A stretch of 64,000 nucleotides of DNA from Vampirovibrionales bacterium (GTDB lineage: Bacteria > Cyanobacteriota > Vampirovibrionia > Vampirovibrionales > Vampirovibrionaceae): the NCBI GenBank assembly GCA_029262635.1, contig JAJCZA010000018.1, positions 1-64,000 on the forward strand, in the 5' to 3' direction. Shown in pieces: positions 1-8,535 of this stretch. How positions within the stretch are numbered: the stretch's first letter is position 1; every line of letters begins with the position of its first letter. Under the pieces are notes generated by a model. It was not told the origin of the DNA, did not search any database, and saw only the letters and a list, made by a program, of their open reading frames with translations. Both the position numbers and the translations under genes were made by a program.

Positions 1-7
1 AGAAGGA

Positions 8-133
8 ATGAATTCTCGTATCCGTCACTATTTAGCAAGATTTCGACGGAAAACATTTTGCTATTCAAAATCAAAATCAATGGTCGTCGCAAGCCTTAAA
101 TTACTTTTTGCATTAAAACTCTCAAATAGTTAG
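8..133 (+). CDS. possible 41-aa ORF or 3' end of an upstream gene
   Basis: An open frame runs from the window edge through an ATG at 8 to a TAG at 131-133, 12 nt before the convergent stop of the next gene. The peptide is basic (about a quarter Lys/Arg) with a hydrophobic C-terminal third. The frame stays open to the left edge, so this may be the tail of a longer gene. No function is recognised, and chance is a real possibility. Confidence 0.2.
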   Translation: MNSRIRHYLARFRRKTFCYSKSKSMVVASLKLLFALKLSNS

Positions 134-145
134 CAACACCAAATA

Positions 146-1222
146 CTATTGCTGAGAGGTGAGAAGATCGAACGGGGTCTCTGGAGGCAGTTCGTTAATA
201 ACCTTCAGTACATCAATGATAGCGGCGTGGTTTTGAATGTTTTTGGGGACGGTACTAGAGTCTTTATAATGATTCACAAGGGCAAGGTAGATCTGATGTC
301 TCGCTCCTTCTAATGTTAATGGAGCATCTTCGGGTTGCTCGCTTTTTCTCTCTGAGTCTTTTGAGGTGCTGTTTTCCAGCAGAACGATTTTTTCTAGAAT
401 GTTCGGTGTTTCTTTAGGGAAAAATCTTGTCAGCCTTGCTAGGTAGCCTCGGTAGTGTTTGAGGGCTTTTTCAGGCTCTGGGTAGGTTTTTTCTGTTCCA
501 AGATAGTAAATATCTCCCAAACGTTTGTGTGATTGAGAGGAAAGGTTTCTTGCCCCCATATTTTTTTCTAGTAAATGTTTCGCATGAAACCCATCAAAGA
601 TATGCCGAGCTGCCTTTTTAATAAAAAGTGAATAAGCGTTTAAAGCGCTAATTTCGTCTCCTTCGCTCAGAGTATAATAGAGCAGCTCGACGGCTTTATC
701 TCTAAATGTTGTGCCGTCTTGAAGGGGTAAATCGGGGTAATGGAGTAATTTTTTGGCGACCTCGAATTCTACTTTTTCTCTGTCTCCCCATTGAGTCGAT
801 GTGTTCAGGTATTTGAGGACGATGTCGCCTATACCATCTGTGTCATCAAAATGGCGGAGTAGGCTGTTGGCCATTTCCCAAGCCTTATCGGATATTTTAT
901 GGGCCGGGTATTGGCTTAACGCCCGTTTGTAATAATAATCGGCCTTGGCCAAATCTTTAGGAACAAGTACTTCTTGGACGTATTTGTGGCCTTCATTTTC
1001 TAGGGTTTTGGCAGAAGAAAAAGCGGTCCATAGATTATTCCACCTTTGCTGCCAATTGGATAAAGTAGGGGCTTTTTTATAGGGTTTGTTGGTTAAGGTT
1101 AGGGTATCACCTGCTTTGGCAACGGGAGTCTGATGACCAAAATAGGGAGTGTTCTTTGGGGAAATGTCTTGCTTCATAGAATAAAGCGAAGGATTATTGG
1201 AAACGGTAGAGAGGGCGGGCAC
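146..1222 (-). CDS. hypothetical TPR/Sel1-like repeat protein with N-terminal PxFG motif
   Basis: 358 aa, function not recognised. The start is GTG at 1222, supported by AAGGAG 8 nt upstream. The N-terminal 60 residues look disordered and contain P-Y-F-G at residues 26-29, a motif shared with other lineage-type proteins in this window. From about residue 80 the protein is helical, with segments such as YYKRALSQYP and LGDIYYLGTEK...ALKHYRGYL that resemble TPR/Sel1 repeats, so it is probably a protein-binding scaffold. No classical signal peptide or membrane segment is visible. It stands alone on the minus strand, divergent from the amidohydrolase, and its stop is followed by a weak AATAGT/ACTATT hairpin. 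The repeat assignment is inference from pattern. Confidence 0.7.
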   Translation of the reverse strand: MPALSTVSNNPSLYSMKQDISPKNTPYFGHQTPVAKAGDTLTLTNKPYKKAPTLSNWQQRWNNLWTAFSSAKTLENEGHKYVQEVLVPKDLAKADYYYKRALSQYPAHKISDKAWEMANSLLRHFDDTDGIGDIVLKYLNTSTQWGDREKVEFEVAKKLLHYPDLPLQDGTTFRDKAVELLYYTLSEGDEISALNAYSLFIKKAARHIFDGFHAKHLLEKNMGARNLSSQSHKRLGDIYYLGTEKTYPEPEKALKHYRGYLARLTRFFPKETPNILEKIVLLENSTSKDSERKSEQPEDAPLTLEGARHQIYLALVNHYKDSSTVPKNIQNHAAIIDVLKVINELPPETPFDLLTSQQ

Positions 1223-1368
1223 GAAACAGACTCCTTAAAAGAACGTGAAAGAGAAAAGGGCGAAGTAAAATTACTAATTGTGTAGTTTACAGAAGCATAG
1301 ACCTTAATTCAAGAATAAATTATAAAATGATAAACTATTAAAGGCGATTTAAAGGCAGGGCAGTGCAC

Positions 1369-2679
1369 ATGACATTTTATACAGCAGATTCGATTTACAC
1401 GTCAGGTCAAGGTGTTTTAACCGGTTATTCGTTTGAGGTGCTTGATGGTGTTATTGCACGACTTATTCCGATAGCCGAACTCACGCCAGAGGAAAAGAAA
1501 ACCCTGATTTCTTTTAAAGACAGTCTGATTATTCCCGGACTAGTAAATACCCACAACCACTCGTTTCAATCTCTTCTTAAGGGTTTCTGTGATGATAAGG
1601 GCTTTTTCGACTGGCGAGATAACGCCTTATATAAATATGCGAATACCCTGACGGAGGAAGATATTTATAATGGTGCGCTATTCGCTTTTGGCGAGATGCT
1701 GTTGCAAGGGATTACTACGGTGTGTGACTTTTTCTATATTAATGATCAGGACAATCGTAATGCGCAGGCCGTGATTCGGGCGGCACGAGATTTGGGCATG
1801 CGGATCACACTGGCCCGCACCATGTACGATTGGGACGGCGCTCCTCGGCGCTTTCAGGAAACGGTGGATCAGGCTGTTAGCAATACCCGAGAGTTATTTC
1901 AAGCTTTTGAAAGCGATCCCATGGTTTTTGTCTTGCCCGCACCTCATAGTCTGCATGCAGCGAGCCCAGTTATGATCAAAGCTGGGCGAGATCTGGCTAA
2001 AGAACTGGGTACCAAATTTCATATGCACGTAGCCGAAGGCGAATATGAGCGCCAAATGATACAGGAAAAGCACGGTCATCCGCCTGTTAAATATCTGGCT
2101 GAAACCGGGATTCTTAATGAAGATCTAGTGATGGTTCACTGCGTCTGGCTGGATGACGAAGAAATTCAACTCATGGCCGATTGCCAATCGGGTCTGTCGT
2201 ATAACCCTTCCAGTAATATGTTTTTGGGTGATGGCATTACCCGAATTAGAGAAATGGAAGAAGCGGGCGTGGTTATTTCTCTGGGAACTGATGGCGGGTG
2301 CAGTAACAACCGGGCCAGTATTATTGAGGAAATGCGGATGACCAGCCTGCTTCAGAAAGTTAAATGGTGCGATTCGACGGTTACAATGGCGGAGTCAATG
2401 TTCACCATGGGTACTCTGAACGGTGGTTTGAATCTGAATCAATCCATTGGACAAATTCAGTCGGGGTTTGCCGCTGATTTTGTTGTGGTGGATCTCAATG
2501 ATCTCTCGATGCAACCCCGACAAAATATGACCAAAAATCTGGTTTATTCGCTTCAGCCATCAGCGTTTCAATCGGTTTATATCGCCGGGGCTCCCGTGGT
2601 GGAAAAGGGCCATATTCTAACAATTGCTGAAGAAAAAATTGTGGAAAAAGTTCAAAAAACAACGCAGGGCTGGCGTTAG
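1369..2679 (+). CDS. amidohydrolase-superfamily deaminase (MtaD/TRZ-ATZ type)
   Basis: 436 aa metal-dependent hydrolase. The superfamily's metal ligands are visible: HxH in GLVNTHNH (H62, H64), HMHVAEGE (H218), MVHC (H257) and the catalytic Asp in SLGTDGG (D308). The length and these motifs fit S-adenosylhomocysteine/5'-methylthioadenosine deaminases and related TRZ/ATZ cytosine-deaminase-like enzymes; the exact substrate cannot be read from sequence. An alternative GTG start at 1363 adds two residues and has AAAGG 7 nt upstream. ATG at 1369 is preferred for codon type, with only partial AGGG upstream. It appears to be a single-gene unit, with pepP 110 nt downstream behind its own promoter. 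It is probably cytosolic. Confidence 0.85.
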   Translation: MTFYTADSIYTSGQGVLTGYSFEVLDGVIARLIPIAELTPEEKKTLISFKDSLIIPGLVNTHNHSFQSLLKGFCDDKGFFDWRDNALYKYANTLTEEDIYNGALFAFGEMLLQGITTVCDFFYINDQDNRNAQAVIRAARDLGMRITLARTMYDWDGAPRRFQETVDQAVSNTRELFQAFESDPMVFVLPAPHSLHAASPVMIKAGRDLAKELGTKFHMHVAEGEYERQMIQEKHGHPPVKYLAETGILNEDLVMVHCVWLDDEEIQLMADCQSGLSYNPSSNMFLGDGITRIREMEEAGVVISLGTDGGCSNNRASIIEEMRMTSLLQKVKWCDSTVTMAESMFTMGTLNGGLNLNQSIGQIQSGFAADFVVVDLNDLSMQPRQNMTKNLVYSLQPSAFQSVYIAGAPVVEKGHILTIAEEKIVEKVQKTTQGWR

Positions 2680-2710
2680 AGTTTTTATCCGACGAGGCCT
2701 GCTTTTATAG

Positions 2711-2739
2711 TTGCTATATTGATAGTGGTTGGTGTATCA
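2711..2739 (+). promoter_or_regulatory. sigma70-type promoter of pepP
   Basis: TTGCTA at 2711-2716 and TATCAT at 2734-2739 are separated by 17 nt. Transcription would start near 2746, leaving a leader of about 45 nt before the pepP ribosome binding site (GAAGGGAT, 2773-2780). Predicted from sequence only. Confidence 0.5.
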
Positions 2740-2789
2740 TGCGAGTTGACTGGTATTAGAGGATTTTAACTGGAAGGGATGGTTCACAA

Positions 2790-4439
2790 ATGCAAACGTA
2801 TGGGATGATGTCGCCTTACACAGCGTATCAAACACGCTTTAGCGCGTCTCAATCTATTGAGAAGCGATTTTTAGGACAACAGCGTTCGGAAGGCTTTCAA
2901 AGACAGGCGAGCGTGCCTAAGTTCGGTTTAAGCGAAGAGTCCATCACCTATACGGGCTGGCAGGAAAAAGAAGTACGCCAGTACATGAAAGAATTCGGCG
3001 AACTTGAACAACCGCCTTACAACGCTAAATTTCATGCGGGTCGTCGTGAAGCCTTTTTGGATAAACTTCCGCCGAACACAACGGTGATTATTCCCGGAAA
3101 CACCCTGCATTTACGTAACGGGGATGTGGATTATGACTTTCGGCAGGATAGTAACTTCTGGTACCTGACCGGCTTTAACGAACCCGATGCCATTGCGATT
3201 CTCTCCAACGATCCAGAGCAACCTGAATTTGCCCTGCTGGTCCCTCCCATGGATCCAGAAGCGACCATTTGGACAGGTAAACGGGCCGGCGTGGAAGGGG
3301 CGCAAAATATTTATCAAGCCAATGAGGCTTATAGTCTGGATGATAAAAGCACAGTTCTTGAACATGTGGCTACGGAGAGTCGAAAACTGATGATGATTCC
3401 TTCGCAAGTCAATGAAAGCCTGAATGAGGAAATTCGTGTTCATGTTATCAGTAGCCGACTGGACAGTAGGATGGGAAACCCGGTGAGTTATTTGTATAAA
3501 CTTCGGGCCGTTAAAACGCCTTACGAAATTGCTCTGATGCAACGGGCCGTTGATATTTCCATTAAAGGCCATCGTCGTGCCATGGAGAAATTGAAGCTGA
3601 CGCCCGGACTCATGAAAAAGTACCCGGATCATTTGGGCAAGGGATTAAACGAAGGGACGATTCAGGCAGCCTTGGAAGAACCTTTCAAGCAAAACGGCGG
3701 GGTCCGTACGGCGTATCCCTCTATTGTCGCTTCGGGAGCCAATGCCTGTGTGCTTCATTATTTCCAGAACAATGACAATGCCCAGCCGAAAGATTCTGTC
3801 TTGATCGATGCCGGGTCAGAATGTGGAAACTATGCTGGGGATATTACTCGGGTCTGGCCGGTGGGAGGGAAGTTTTCTCCAGCGCAAAAGGCTCTGTACC
3901 AAGTGGTGCTGGGCGCACAAAAGGCGGCCATCGAAGCAGTGAAACCGGGCGTGACAATGGGTGAAATTGATGCCGTTGCCCGTGAGAAAATGGCTGAAGG
4001 GCTGATTCGATTGGGTATTTTGACAGGAACCGTTGAAGAAGCCCTGGGGACGGATGTGTTAACCGCACCGCTTCGGAAGTACTTTCCGCACAGCACCGGC
4101 CATATGCTTGGGTTGGATGTGCATGATGTCGGTATTGGTGAAACGGGAAAAGGGGTGCCTTCGTCGAGTAACGGAAAGCGGGATTATTTGGATACACCGA
4201 TAGAGGAGGGCTGGACCTTTACTATTGAGCCGGGGATTTATATCACACAAAAAATGGTCGAAGAAGAAGGGCTGGATCCCAAGTGGGCGAATATCGGTAT
4301 TCGAATTGAGGACGATATTCTGATGACGCCCGACGGTGCTAAAAATCTATCAGAGGCGCTTCCGCGAGAGATCAAGGATATTGAAGCGCTGATGAAAGGA
4401 AAAAGCCGTTTGGCGCAGACGCTGGACCTGAATGGCTAG
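2790..4439 (+). CDS. pepP: Xaa-Pro aminopeptidase P, M24B, with lineage-specific N-terminal extension
   Basis: 549 aa, longer than the usual 430-440 aa. It removes the N-terminal residue from peptides with proline at position 2, using two metal ions. The AMP_N domain starts near residue 75 and the M24 'pita-bread' domain near residue 235. All five metal ligands are present: D340 (LIDAG), D351 (YAGDITRVWP), H438 (HSTGHMLG), E480 (TIEPGIY) and E507 (IRIEDD). The first roughly 75 residues are extra, disordered-looking, and contain P-K-F-G at 43-46. GAAGGGAT at 2773-2780 supports this start. Its TAG stop overlaps the stop of the convergent gene in the palindrome CTAG. The core call is firm; the role of the extension is unknown. 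Confidence 0.93.
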   Translation: MQTYGMMSPYTAYQTRFSASQSIEKRFLGQQRSEGFQRQASVPKFGLSEESITYTGWQEKEVRQYMKEFGELEQPPYNAKFHAGRREAFLDKLPPNTTVIIPGNTLHLRNGDVDYDFRQDSNFWYLTGFNEPDAIAILSNDPEQPEFALLVPPMDPEATIWTGKRAGVEGAQNIYQANEAYSLDDKSTVLEHVATESRKLMMIPSQVNESLNEEIRVHVISSRLDSRMGNPVSYLYKLRAVKTPYEIALMQRAVDISIKGHRRAMEKLKLTPGLMKKYPDHLGKGLNEGTIQAALEEPFKQNGGVRTAYPSIVASGANACVLHYFQNNDNAQPKDSVLIDAGSECGNYAGDITRVWPVGGKFSPAQKALYQVVLGAQKAAIEAVKPGVTMGEIDAVAREKMAEGLIRLGILTGTVEEALGTDVLTAPLRKYFPHSTGHMLGLDVHDVGIGETGKGVPSSSNGKRDYLDTPIEEGWTFTIEPGIYITQKMVEEEGLDPKWANIGIRIEDDILMTPDGAKNLSEALPREIKDIEALMKGKSRLAQTLDLNG

Positions 4440-5494
4440 CTGATGTTAACCCGAGCTTTTAGCTCAAAGGGTTGCGGCTCATTTTCATCGAGTGTTCCGT
4501 TGATATTTAGGTTAAAGCCGATAAAACGAAGCAGGGAGAAAACCCTCTGCGCTTCCCCGGTTTCTGGATTTTGAACTGCGTTCTCATGATATCTAAATAA
4601 CATATCCCGTAAAAGTTCCTGTAAATCGGGCTTTTCGTCATTATTTAAGTGTTGAAGAATTAAGCCCCCAAAATTCGTATCGGCTTGGCCGTTGTGGGTT
4701 ATTCCGGCATCGGCTAGTCCTTTTAGAGCCATGGTCTGACGTTCAGGTTTCATGGCTTTTAAAAACGGATTAAATAGGCTTCGAGGCTGAAGGGTGCCAT
4801 CGGTCACCAGTTGAGTAATCAGTCCTTGATATTCATCCAGCGCGTCACTGCTGATACGCCCCATTTTCGCCATAATCGCTTGCCCCAGTTCTTTTTCTGA
4901 GAAATCCCCTCGGGCAATCCCGTCTTTAAAGGCTTGCAGATCTGCGTCGGAAAAATGGTAGCGATCGCCGTCAGCGTTGACCTCCGTTTCAGACGAATCT
5001 ACTTTTTGCTTGTCTAACAGGAGATCCAGTGCGTCATTGCCTCGGAGTAGAGGCGCCTGACCTGCACTAATTCCTCGTCGACGAGATGCCTGCGCCAAAT
5101 CGTTATTTCCGTTATCAGAATAGCCCGCTGGATTCATCAGGCGATTGAGCATGGCGAGCTTATTCATAATGTCATACTGGAGAAAGACCTCTTGGCTAAA
5201 GAATTGTTGATGGAAAGGGTTGCCTATTTGTTGGATGGGAAGTTGGAAGCCACCTTGATATCCTCCGCCAGCGTTATTATTAAAGCCAAATTGGGGTACC
5301 TGCTGAGAGATGTATCCTTGCAAATAATTGTTATCAAAAGGGACACTTGAATTTTGAGGTGGGGCGCTAGCTATCATGCCACCCGTTCTGTAGTCAAACT
5401 CCTGTCCGGAGCTTTGGGCGCTTTTAAAATTTTTTAAGTACTGGTACTGAGCTGAAATACCGGAACTGACAAATCCGGGAATAATATTGGACAT
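4436..5494 (-). CDS. hypothetical protein with PxFG motif and helical C-terminal half
   Basis: 352 aa, not recognised. A longer reading to 5611 is possible, but ATG at 5494 has GGAGAGGAG 8 nt upstream and is clearly better. The first 100 residues are low-complexity (Q/N/S/G-rich) and include P-Q-F-G at 67-70. A middle segment with NADGDRYHFSDADLQAF has a faint EF-hand-like look, and the C-terminal half is helical and charged. No membrane segment is visible. It is convergent with pepP. GAAACCGAGGTTTC, an inverted repeat at 5580-5593, lies upstream and could be regulatory. It is best regarded as one of the window's lineage-type proteins. Confidence 0.7.
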   Translation of the reverse strand: MSNIIPGFVSSGISAQYQYLKNFKSAQSSGQEFDYRTGGMIASAPPQNSSVPFDNNYLQGYISQQVPQFGFNNNAGGGYQGGFQLPIQQIGNPFHQQFFSQEVFLQYDIMNKLAMLNRLMNPAGYSDNGNNDLAQASRRRGISAGQAPLLRGNDALDLLLDKQKVDSSETEVNADGDRYHFSDADLQAFKDGIARGDFSEKELGQAIMAKMGRISSDALDEYQGLITQLVTDGTLQPRSLFNPFLKAMKPERQTMALKGLADAGITHNGQADTNFGGLILQHLNNDEKPDLQELLRDMLFRYHENAVQNPETGEAQRVFSLLRFIGFNLNINGTLDENEPQPFELKARVNIS

Positions 5495-5670
5495 TGAAGC
5501 GGCTCCTCTCCACCCTTGCTTTCGCTCCTTTTTTAGGATGGATTCCATCAAAAAACTATCTATACAAGTTTTATCGGCGGAAACCGAGGTTTCTGCTATA
5601 AATGTAAGCAAATGTTTACAAAGCCAGTGAAGCCGGTCTTCTTTAGGGTTGGCTTGGCAGCTCTGCTATG

Positions 5671-6867
5671 TTAGAGAGACTCAAGGTGTTCTGGACGGAG
5701 GCGGGCGTTGTACTGGGCAAGAGCAGTTTGAATATCGGCGAGGTTGTCTTCGCCGAACTTATCGAGTACGGCTTGAACCAGTACAAAGGCGACCATGGCC
5801 TCACAAACCACGCCGCAGGCAGGGACAGCTGTTACATCTGAGCGTTCAAAATGGGCAGTTTCCGCTTTGCCAGTTTCTAAATTAACGCTCTGAAGTGCCT
5901 TCCGCATGGTCGAAATAGGTTTCATGACAGCTTTGATGACCAAAGGCATTCCGTTGGTGATGCCAGCCTCTAGTCCGCCAGCCCGATTACTGGCTCGGCT
6001 AACGATAGTTTTACCTTGGCGGCTGCCGGTCAGGATTTCGTCATGAAATTCGGTGCCGAACACCAGGCCACCGGTATCACCGGCGCCAATGGAAATGCTT
6101 TTGACTGCCTGAACACTCATGACAGCTTGAGCCAATAAACCATCCAGTTTTTTGTCCCACTGAGCATAAGAGCCTAAACCCGGTGGTAAATTTCGTACAA
6201 GCACTTCAATATCGCCGCCTAATGTGTTGCCTTCTTTTAAGGCGGCGTCAATGTGTGCTCGAATCTTACTCAGGGTAACCTCTTCAGCCCCACACCGCAG
6301 ATCGTTACTTTCCACTCGTTGCATTAGTTCATCAAATGTGTTGGGATAATCCGCTTCGGGGACTTTAATACCCCCTAGTTGAGTGACGTGACTTCCCATG
6401 TCAATACCGAGTGCGTCCAGTAAACTTCGGGCAACAGAACCGGCGGCAACCCGAGCAGCAGTTTCCCGAGCGCTGGCTCGTTCCAGAGCATCCCGTAAAT
6501 CTGTTAGGCCGTACTTATAATAGGCGGCTAAGTCTGCATGGCCTGGTCGGGGTCGGATAAATCGCTTGGCTTCTGCTGATTCTGTCCACTCACCTTCAAC
6601 AGCCATCACGTCTTCCCAGTTCTTCCAATCTCGATTTTCGATAAACAGAGCGATTGGAGCACCGGTTGTTTTCCCAAAACGAACACCAGAAAGAATTTTT
6701 GCCTGGTCTTTTTCAATGTGCATTCGTCCCCCACGCCCATAACCCACTTGACGCCGAGCAAGCTGTTGGTTGATTGCGGCGTGGGTCAAAGGAACACCGG
6801 CGGGAAATCCGTCAACAAGAACAGTTAAGCCCTGCCCGTGGGATTCACCGGCTGTTAAGAAACGCAT
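5671..6867 (-). CDS. aroC: chorismate synthase
   Basis: 398 aa, full length. It converts 5-enolpyruvylshikimate-3-phosphate to chorismate with reduced FMN, the last step of the shikimate pathway. The family's opening block (MRFLTAGESHGQGL) is intact, as are GRGGRM (substrate-phosphate contacts), RPRPGHAD with the following DLRDALERASARETAARVA segment, and the C-terminal RSDVTAVPA block. It lies 15 nt downstream of rpmB on the same strand, so the two are probably co-transcribed. No good Shine-Dalgarno is seen directly before the ATG, which suggests translational dependence on rpmB. Cytosolic. Confidence 0.97.
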   Translation of the reverse strand: MRFLTAGESHGQGLTVLVDGFPAGVPLTHAAINQQLARRQVGYGRGGRMHIEKDQAKILSGVRFGKTTGAPIALFIENRDWKNWEDVMAVEGEWTESAEAKRFIRPRPGHADLAAYYKYGLTDLRDALERASARETAARVAAGSVARSLLDALGIDMGSHVTQLGGIKVPEADYPNTFDELMQRVESNDLRCGAEEVTLSKIRAHIDAALKEGNTLGGDIEVLVRNLPPGLGSYAQWDKKLDGLLAQAVMSVQAVKSISIGAGDTGGLVFGTEFHDEILTGSRQGKTIVSRASNRAGGLEAGITNGMPLVIKAVMKPISTMRKALQSVNLETGKAETAHFERSDVTAVPACGVVCEAMVAFVLVQAVLDKFGEDNLADIQTALAQYNARLRPEHLESL

Positions 6868-6882
6868 CGTGACAAGAAGACC

Positions 6883-7074
6883 TTAACCGATTTTACGGAC
6901 TTTATTCTTTCGAATACAGCTTGTACACATCCGAATAGTTTTGTGGGTTCCGTTTTGAAGAACGACTCGGCACCGTTGCAGGTTCGGTTCCTGAAAGAAA
7001 CGGTGGTGCTTGTTGGAAAAGCTGACTTTGTTCGATTTGTTTCGTTTTTTACCGCAAGTTTCGCAGACTGCCAT
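6883..7074 (-). CDS. rpmB: 50S ribosomal protein bL28, zinc-ribbon form
   Basis: 63 aa, normal for bL28. The basic sequence contains the family's HHRFFQEPNLQRCRV-like core. Two CxxC pairs (C4/C7 and C50/C53) mark it as the zinc-binding (C+) form, as opposed to the zinc-free paralogue that some bacteria induce under zinc limitation. AAAGG lies about 12 nt before the ATG. A plausible promoter on the minus strand is TTGCCA, 17 nt, TTAAAT, lying between 7150 and 7120. It is the first gene of a likely rpmB-aroC unit, separated from the small gene upstream by a strong terminator. Confidence 0.95.
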   Translation of the reverse strand: MAVCETCGKKRNKSNKVSFSNKHHRFFQEPNLQRCRVVLQNGTHKTIRMCTSCIRKNKVRKIG

Positions 7075-7200
7075 GATTTGGAACGCCTTTAAAATTAATC
7101 GAGATACTGATGTGGTATTTAATCATTAACAGACCCACTTGGCAACCCAGAGAATCGAACAGGTTTTCTAATGGAGAGAGGCCGCTAAAAAGAGCTGAAA

Positions 7201-7237
7201 AAAGAGGCAAGTCCTGAAATTCAGGAAATGCCTCTTT
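7201..7237 (-). terminator. rho-independent terminator after the 56-aa small gene
   Basis: The hairpin has outer arms AAAGAGGCA / TGCCTCTTT and an inner palindrome CCTGAAATTCAGG. Read on the minus strand it is followed by a run of T residues (complement of the A-run at 7197-7203). It ends the transcript of the small gene at 7322-7492 and insulates rpmB. Confidence 0.7.
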
Positions 7238-7321
7238 GAGTTGAATCTTGCGATAATTCTCTACAATTATGCATGATTAAATCAAACTATTTTATCTATC
7301 TCTTACTTTTTCTCCTTTTAT

Positions 7322-7492
7322 TTATCTCTCTCTTACTCGATTAACCCGTTTTTGCGACATAATTAGTCGTTTTAAACGAGTGGATGATAATGAATGTGGG
7401 CCCTCCTGTTCTATTATCTGGACATCATTCAATAGAAAATACTCCTTTCCTTCTATTGGATTTACAATGAACCTACTCAGACATTTTTTCAT
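7322..7492 (-). CDS. small 56-aa hypothetical protein
   Basis: A 56-codon frame starts at ATG 7492 with GAGGAC about 8 nt upstream and stops at 7322, followed by a strong rho-independent terminator at 7201-7237. The product has a central YFLLNDVQIIEQEG strand-like segment and a very basic C-terminus (KRLIMSQKRVNRVRER), suggesting nucleic-acid or ribosome contact. No family is recognised. The combination of ribosome binding site, frame and terminator supports a real gene. It is upstream of rpmB on the same strand but is a separate unit. An unannotated lineage-specific gene is the simplest reading. Confidence 0.5.
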   Translation of the reverse strand: MKKCLSRFIVNPIEGKEYFLLNDVQIIEQEGPHSLSSTRLKRLIMSQKRVNRVRER

Positions 7493-7761
7493 TGTTCCGT
7501 CCTCATTTTAATAAAAACAATTAGCAGGCTTAAATTGCTCTCAAATAAGTATTCTGTTACATTTTTTACCCTGATTTATGGGTGTATACATATCTGTATA
7601 CTCGAAAGGTAGAATAAAACATGTTTTGTTACATATTTGTGACTTATTTTGTAGGGTCGAGTGGATAAATCGAGAGATTATAAGTTTACGCTTCGCCTTT
7701 TCCTCGCCAGAATCTTGCTTTAATGATATTCTTTCCATATCGTTATATGAAGAGAATCCCC
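7493..7761. other. intergenic region between the small gene and rph
   Basis: About 270 AT-rich bases between divergent genes. GTATAC occurs twice around 7584-7602 (as GTGTATACATATCTGTATAC), an inverted-repeat-like arrangement that could be an operator. ACCC-8nt-GGGT at about 7568-7583 can form a small hairpin. No convincing -35/-10 pair was found for rph. Confidence 0.3.
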
Positions 7762-8502
7762 ATGTTTGAACGCTCTGACAGCCGATCGGCTAATATTCTG
7801 CGTCCCATTGAAATTACCCGGAACTATACCAAACACGCTGATGGATCGGTGCTCATTGTTTATGGGGATACAAAAGTGTTGGTCACGGCGTTTGTCGAAG
7901 AACGGGTGCCTCGTCACGTATTTATTTCGGGTGTGGAAAAGGCTGGCTGGTTGACGGCAGAGTATTCTCTGCTTCCCGGTTCTACTAATACCCGTTCGAA
8001 TAGAGAGCGAAGTCGAGTATCTGGTCGAACATCTGAGATCCAGCGGTTGATTGGTCGATCGCTTCGTGCGTCGATTGATCTTAGCAAACTGGGACAGCGT
8101 ACGATTACCATTGACGCGGATGTTATTCAGGCTGATGGTGGTACCCGGTGCGCGGCTATTACAGGTGGGTATGTGGCCATGATGGATGCTTTAAAAAACC
8201 TTCAGCGTAAGGAACTGCTAACTGAATTGCCACCGATTACCCCTATTGCCGCTGTTAGTGTGGGCCTGATTGACGGTGAGGTTGTTCTTGATTTGAATTA
8301 CGAAGAAGATTTTGCCGCTGATGTAGATGCCAATGTGGTGATGAATGCTGATGATTGCATTATTGAATTTCAGGCCACTTCTGAAGGCACCCCGTTTACG
8401 AAGGTTCAGCAAAACCAGATGCTGGATTACGCTCACGAAGGCATTAAAACGCTTTTAAAACTTCAGCGAGATGCGCTTGAAGAGGAAATTTTTTCTTCCT
8501 AA
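7762..8502 (+). CDS. rph: ribonuclease PH
   Basis: 246 aa. It is a phosphorolytic 3'-5' exoribonuclease that trims tRNA 3' ends and other RNAs, and works as a hexamer. The typical opening (R-x-x-x-R then ILRPIEITRNY) and blocks VTAFVEERVPRH, EYSLLPGSTNTR, RSLRASIDL and QADGGTRCAAITG are all present. Upstream in-frame ATGs exist at 7723 and 7747. The 7762 ATG matches the family N-terminus and has GAAGAGA about 7 nt before it. hisS follows 33 nt downstream on the same strand, so the pair is probably one unit for tRNA maturation and charging. Confidence 0.95.
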   Translation: MFERSDSRSANILRPIEITRNYTKHADGSVLIVYGDTKVLVTAFVEERVPRHVFISGVEKAGWLTAEYSLLPGSTNTRSNRERSRVSGRTSEIQRLIGRSLRASIDLSKLGQRTITIDADVIQADGGTRCAAITGGYVAMMDALKNLQRKELLTELPPITPIAAVSVGLIDGEVVLDLNYEEDFAADVDANVVMNADDCIIEFQATSEGTPFTKVQQNQMLDYAHEGIKTLLKLQRDALEEEIFSS

Positions 8503-8535
8503 CCCTTTATATTATTAGTCCAGCCGAATTTTTTA

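Noticed and set aside
3111-3632. 173-aa open frame on the reverse strand inside pepP
   Set aside because: It lies fully antisense to a conserved enzyme, has no ribosome binding site and no recognisable domain.
5571-5578. GCCGATAA on the minus strand upstream of the Q/N-rich protein, identical to a sigma28 -10 element
   Set aside because: No TAAA-type -35 lies at the required distance, so a single 8-mer match is not enough.
7145-7170. GTTCGATTCTC on the minus strand, reminiscent of a tRNA T-loop
   Set aside because: The flanking bases cannot form the T stem and no anticodon or acceptor arms exist around it.
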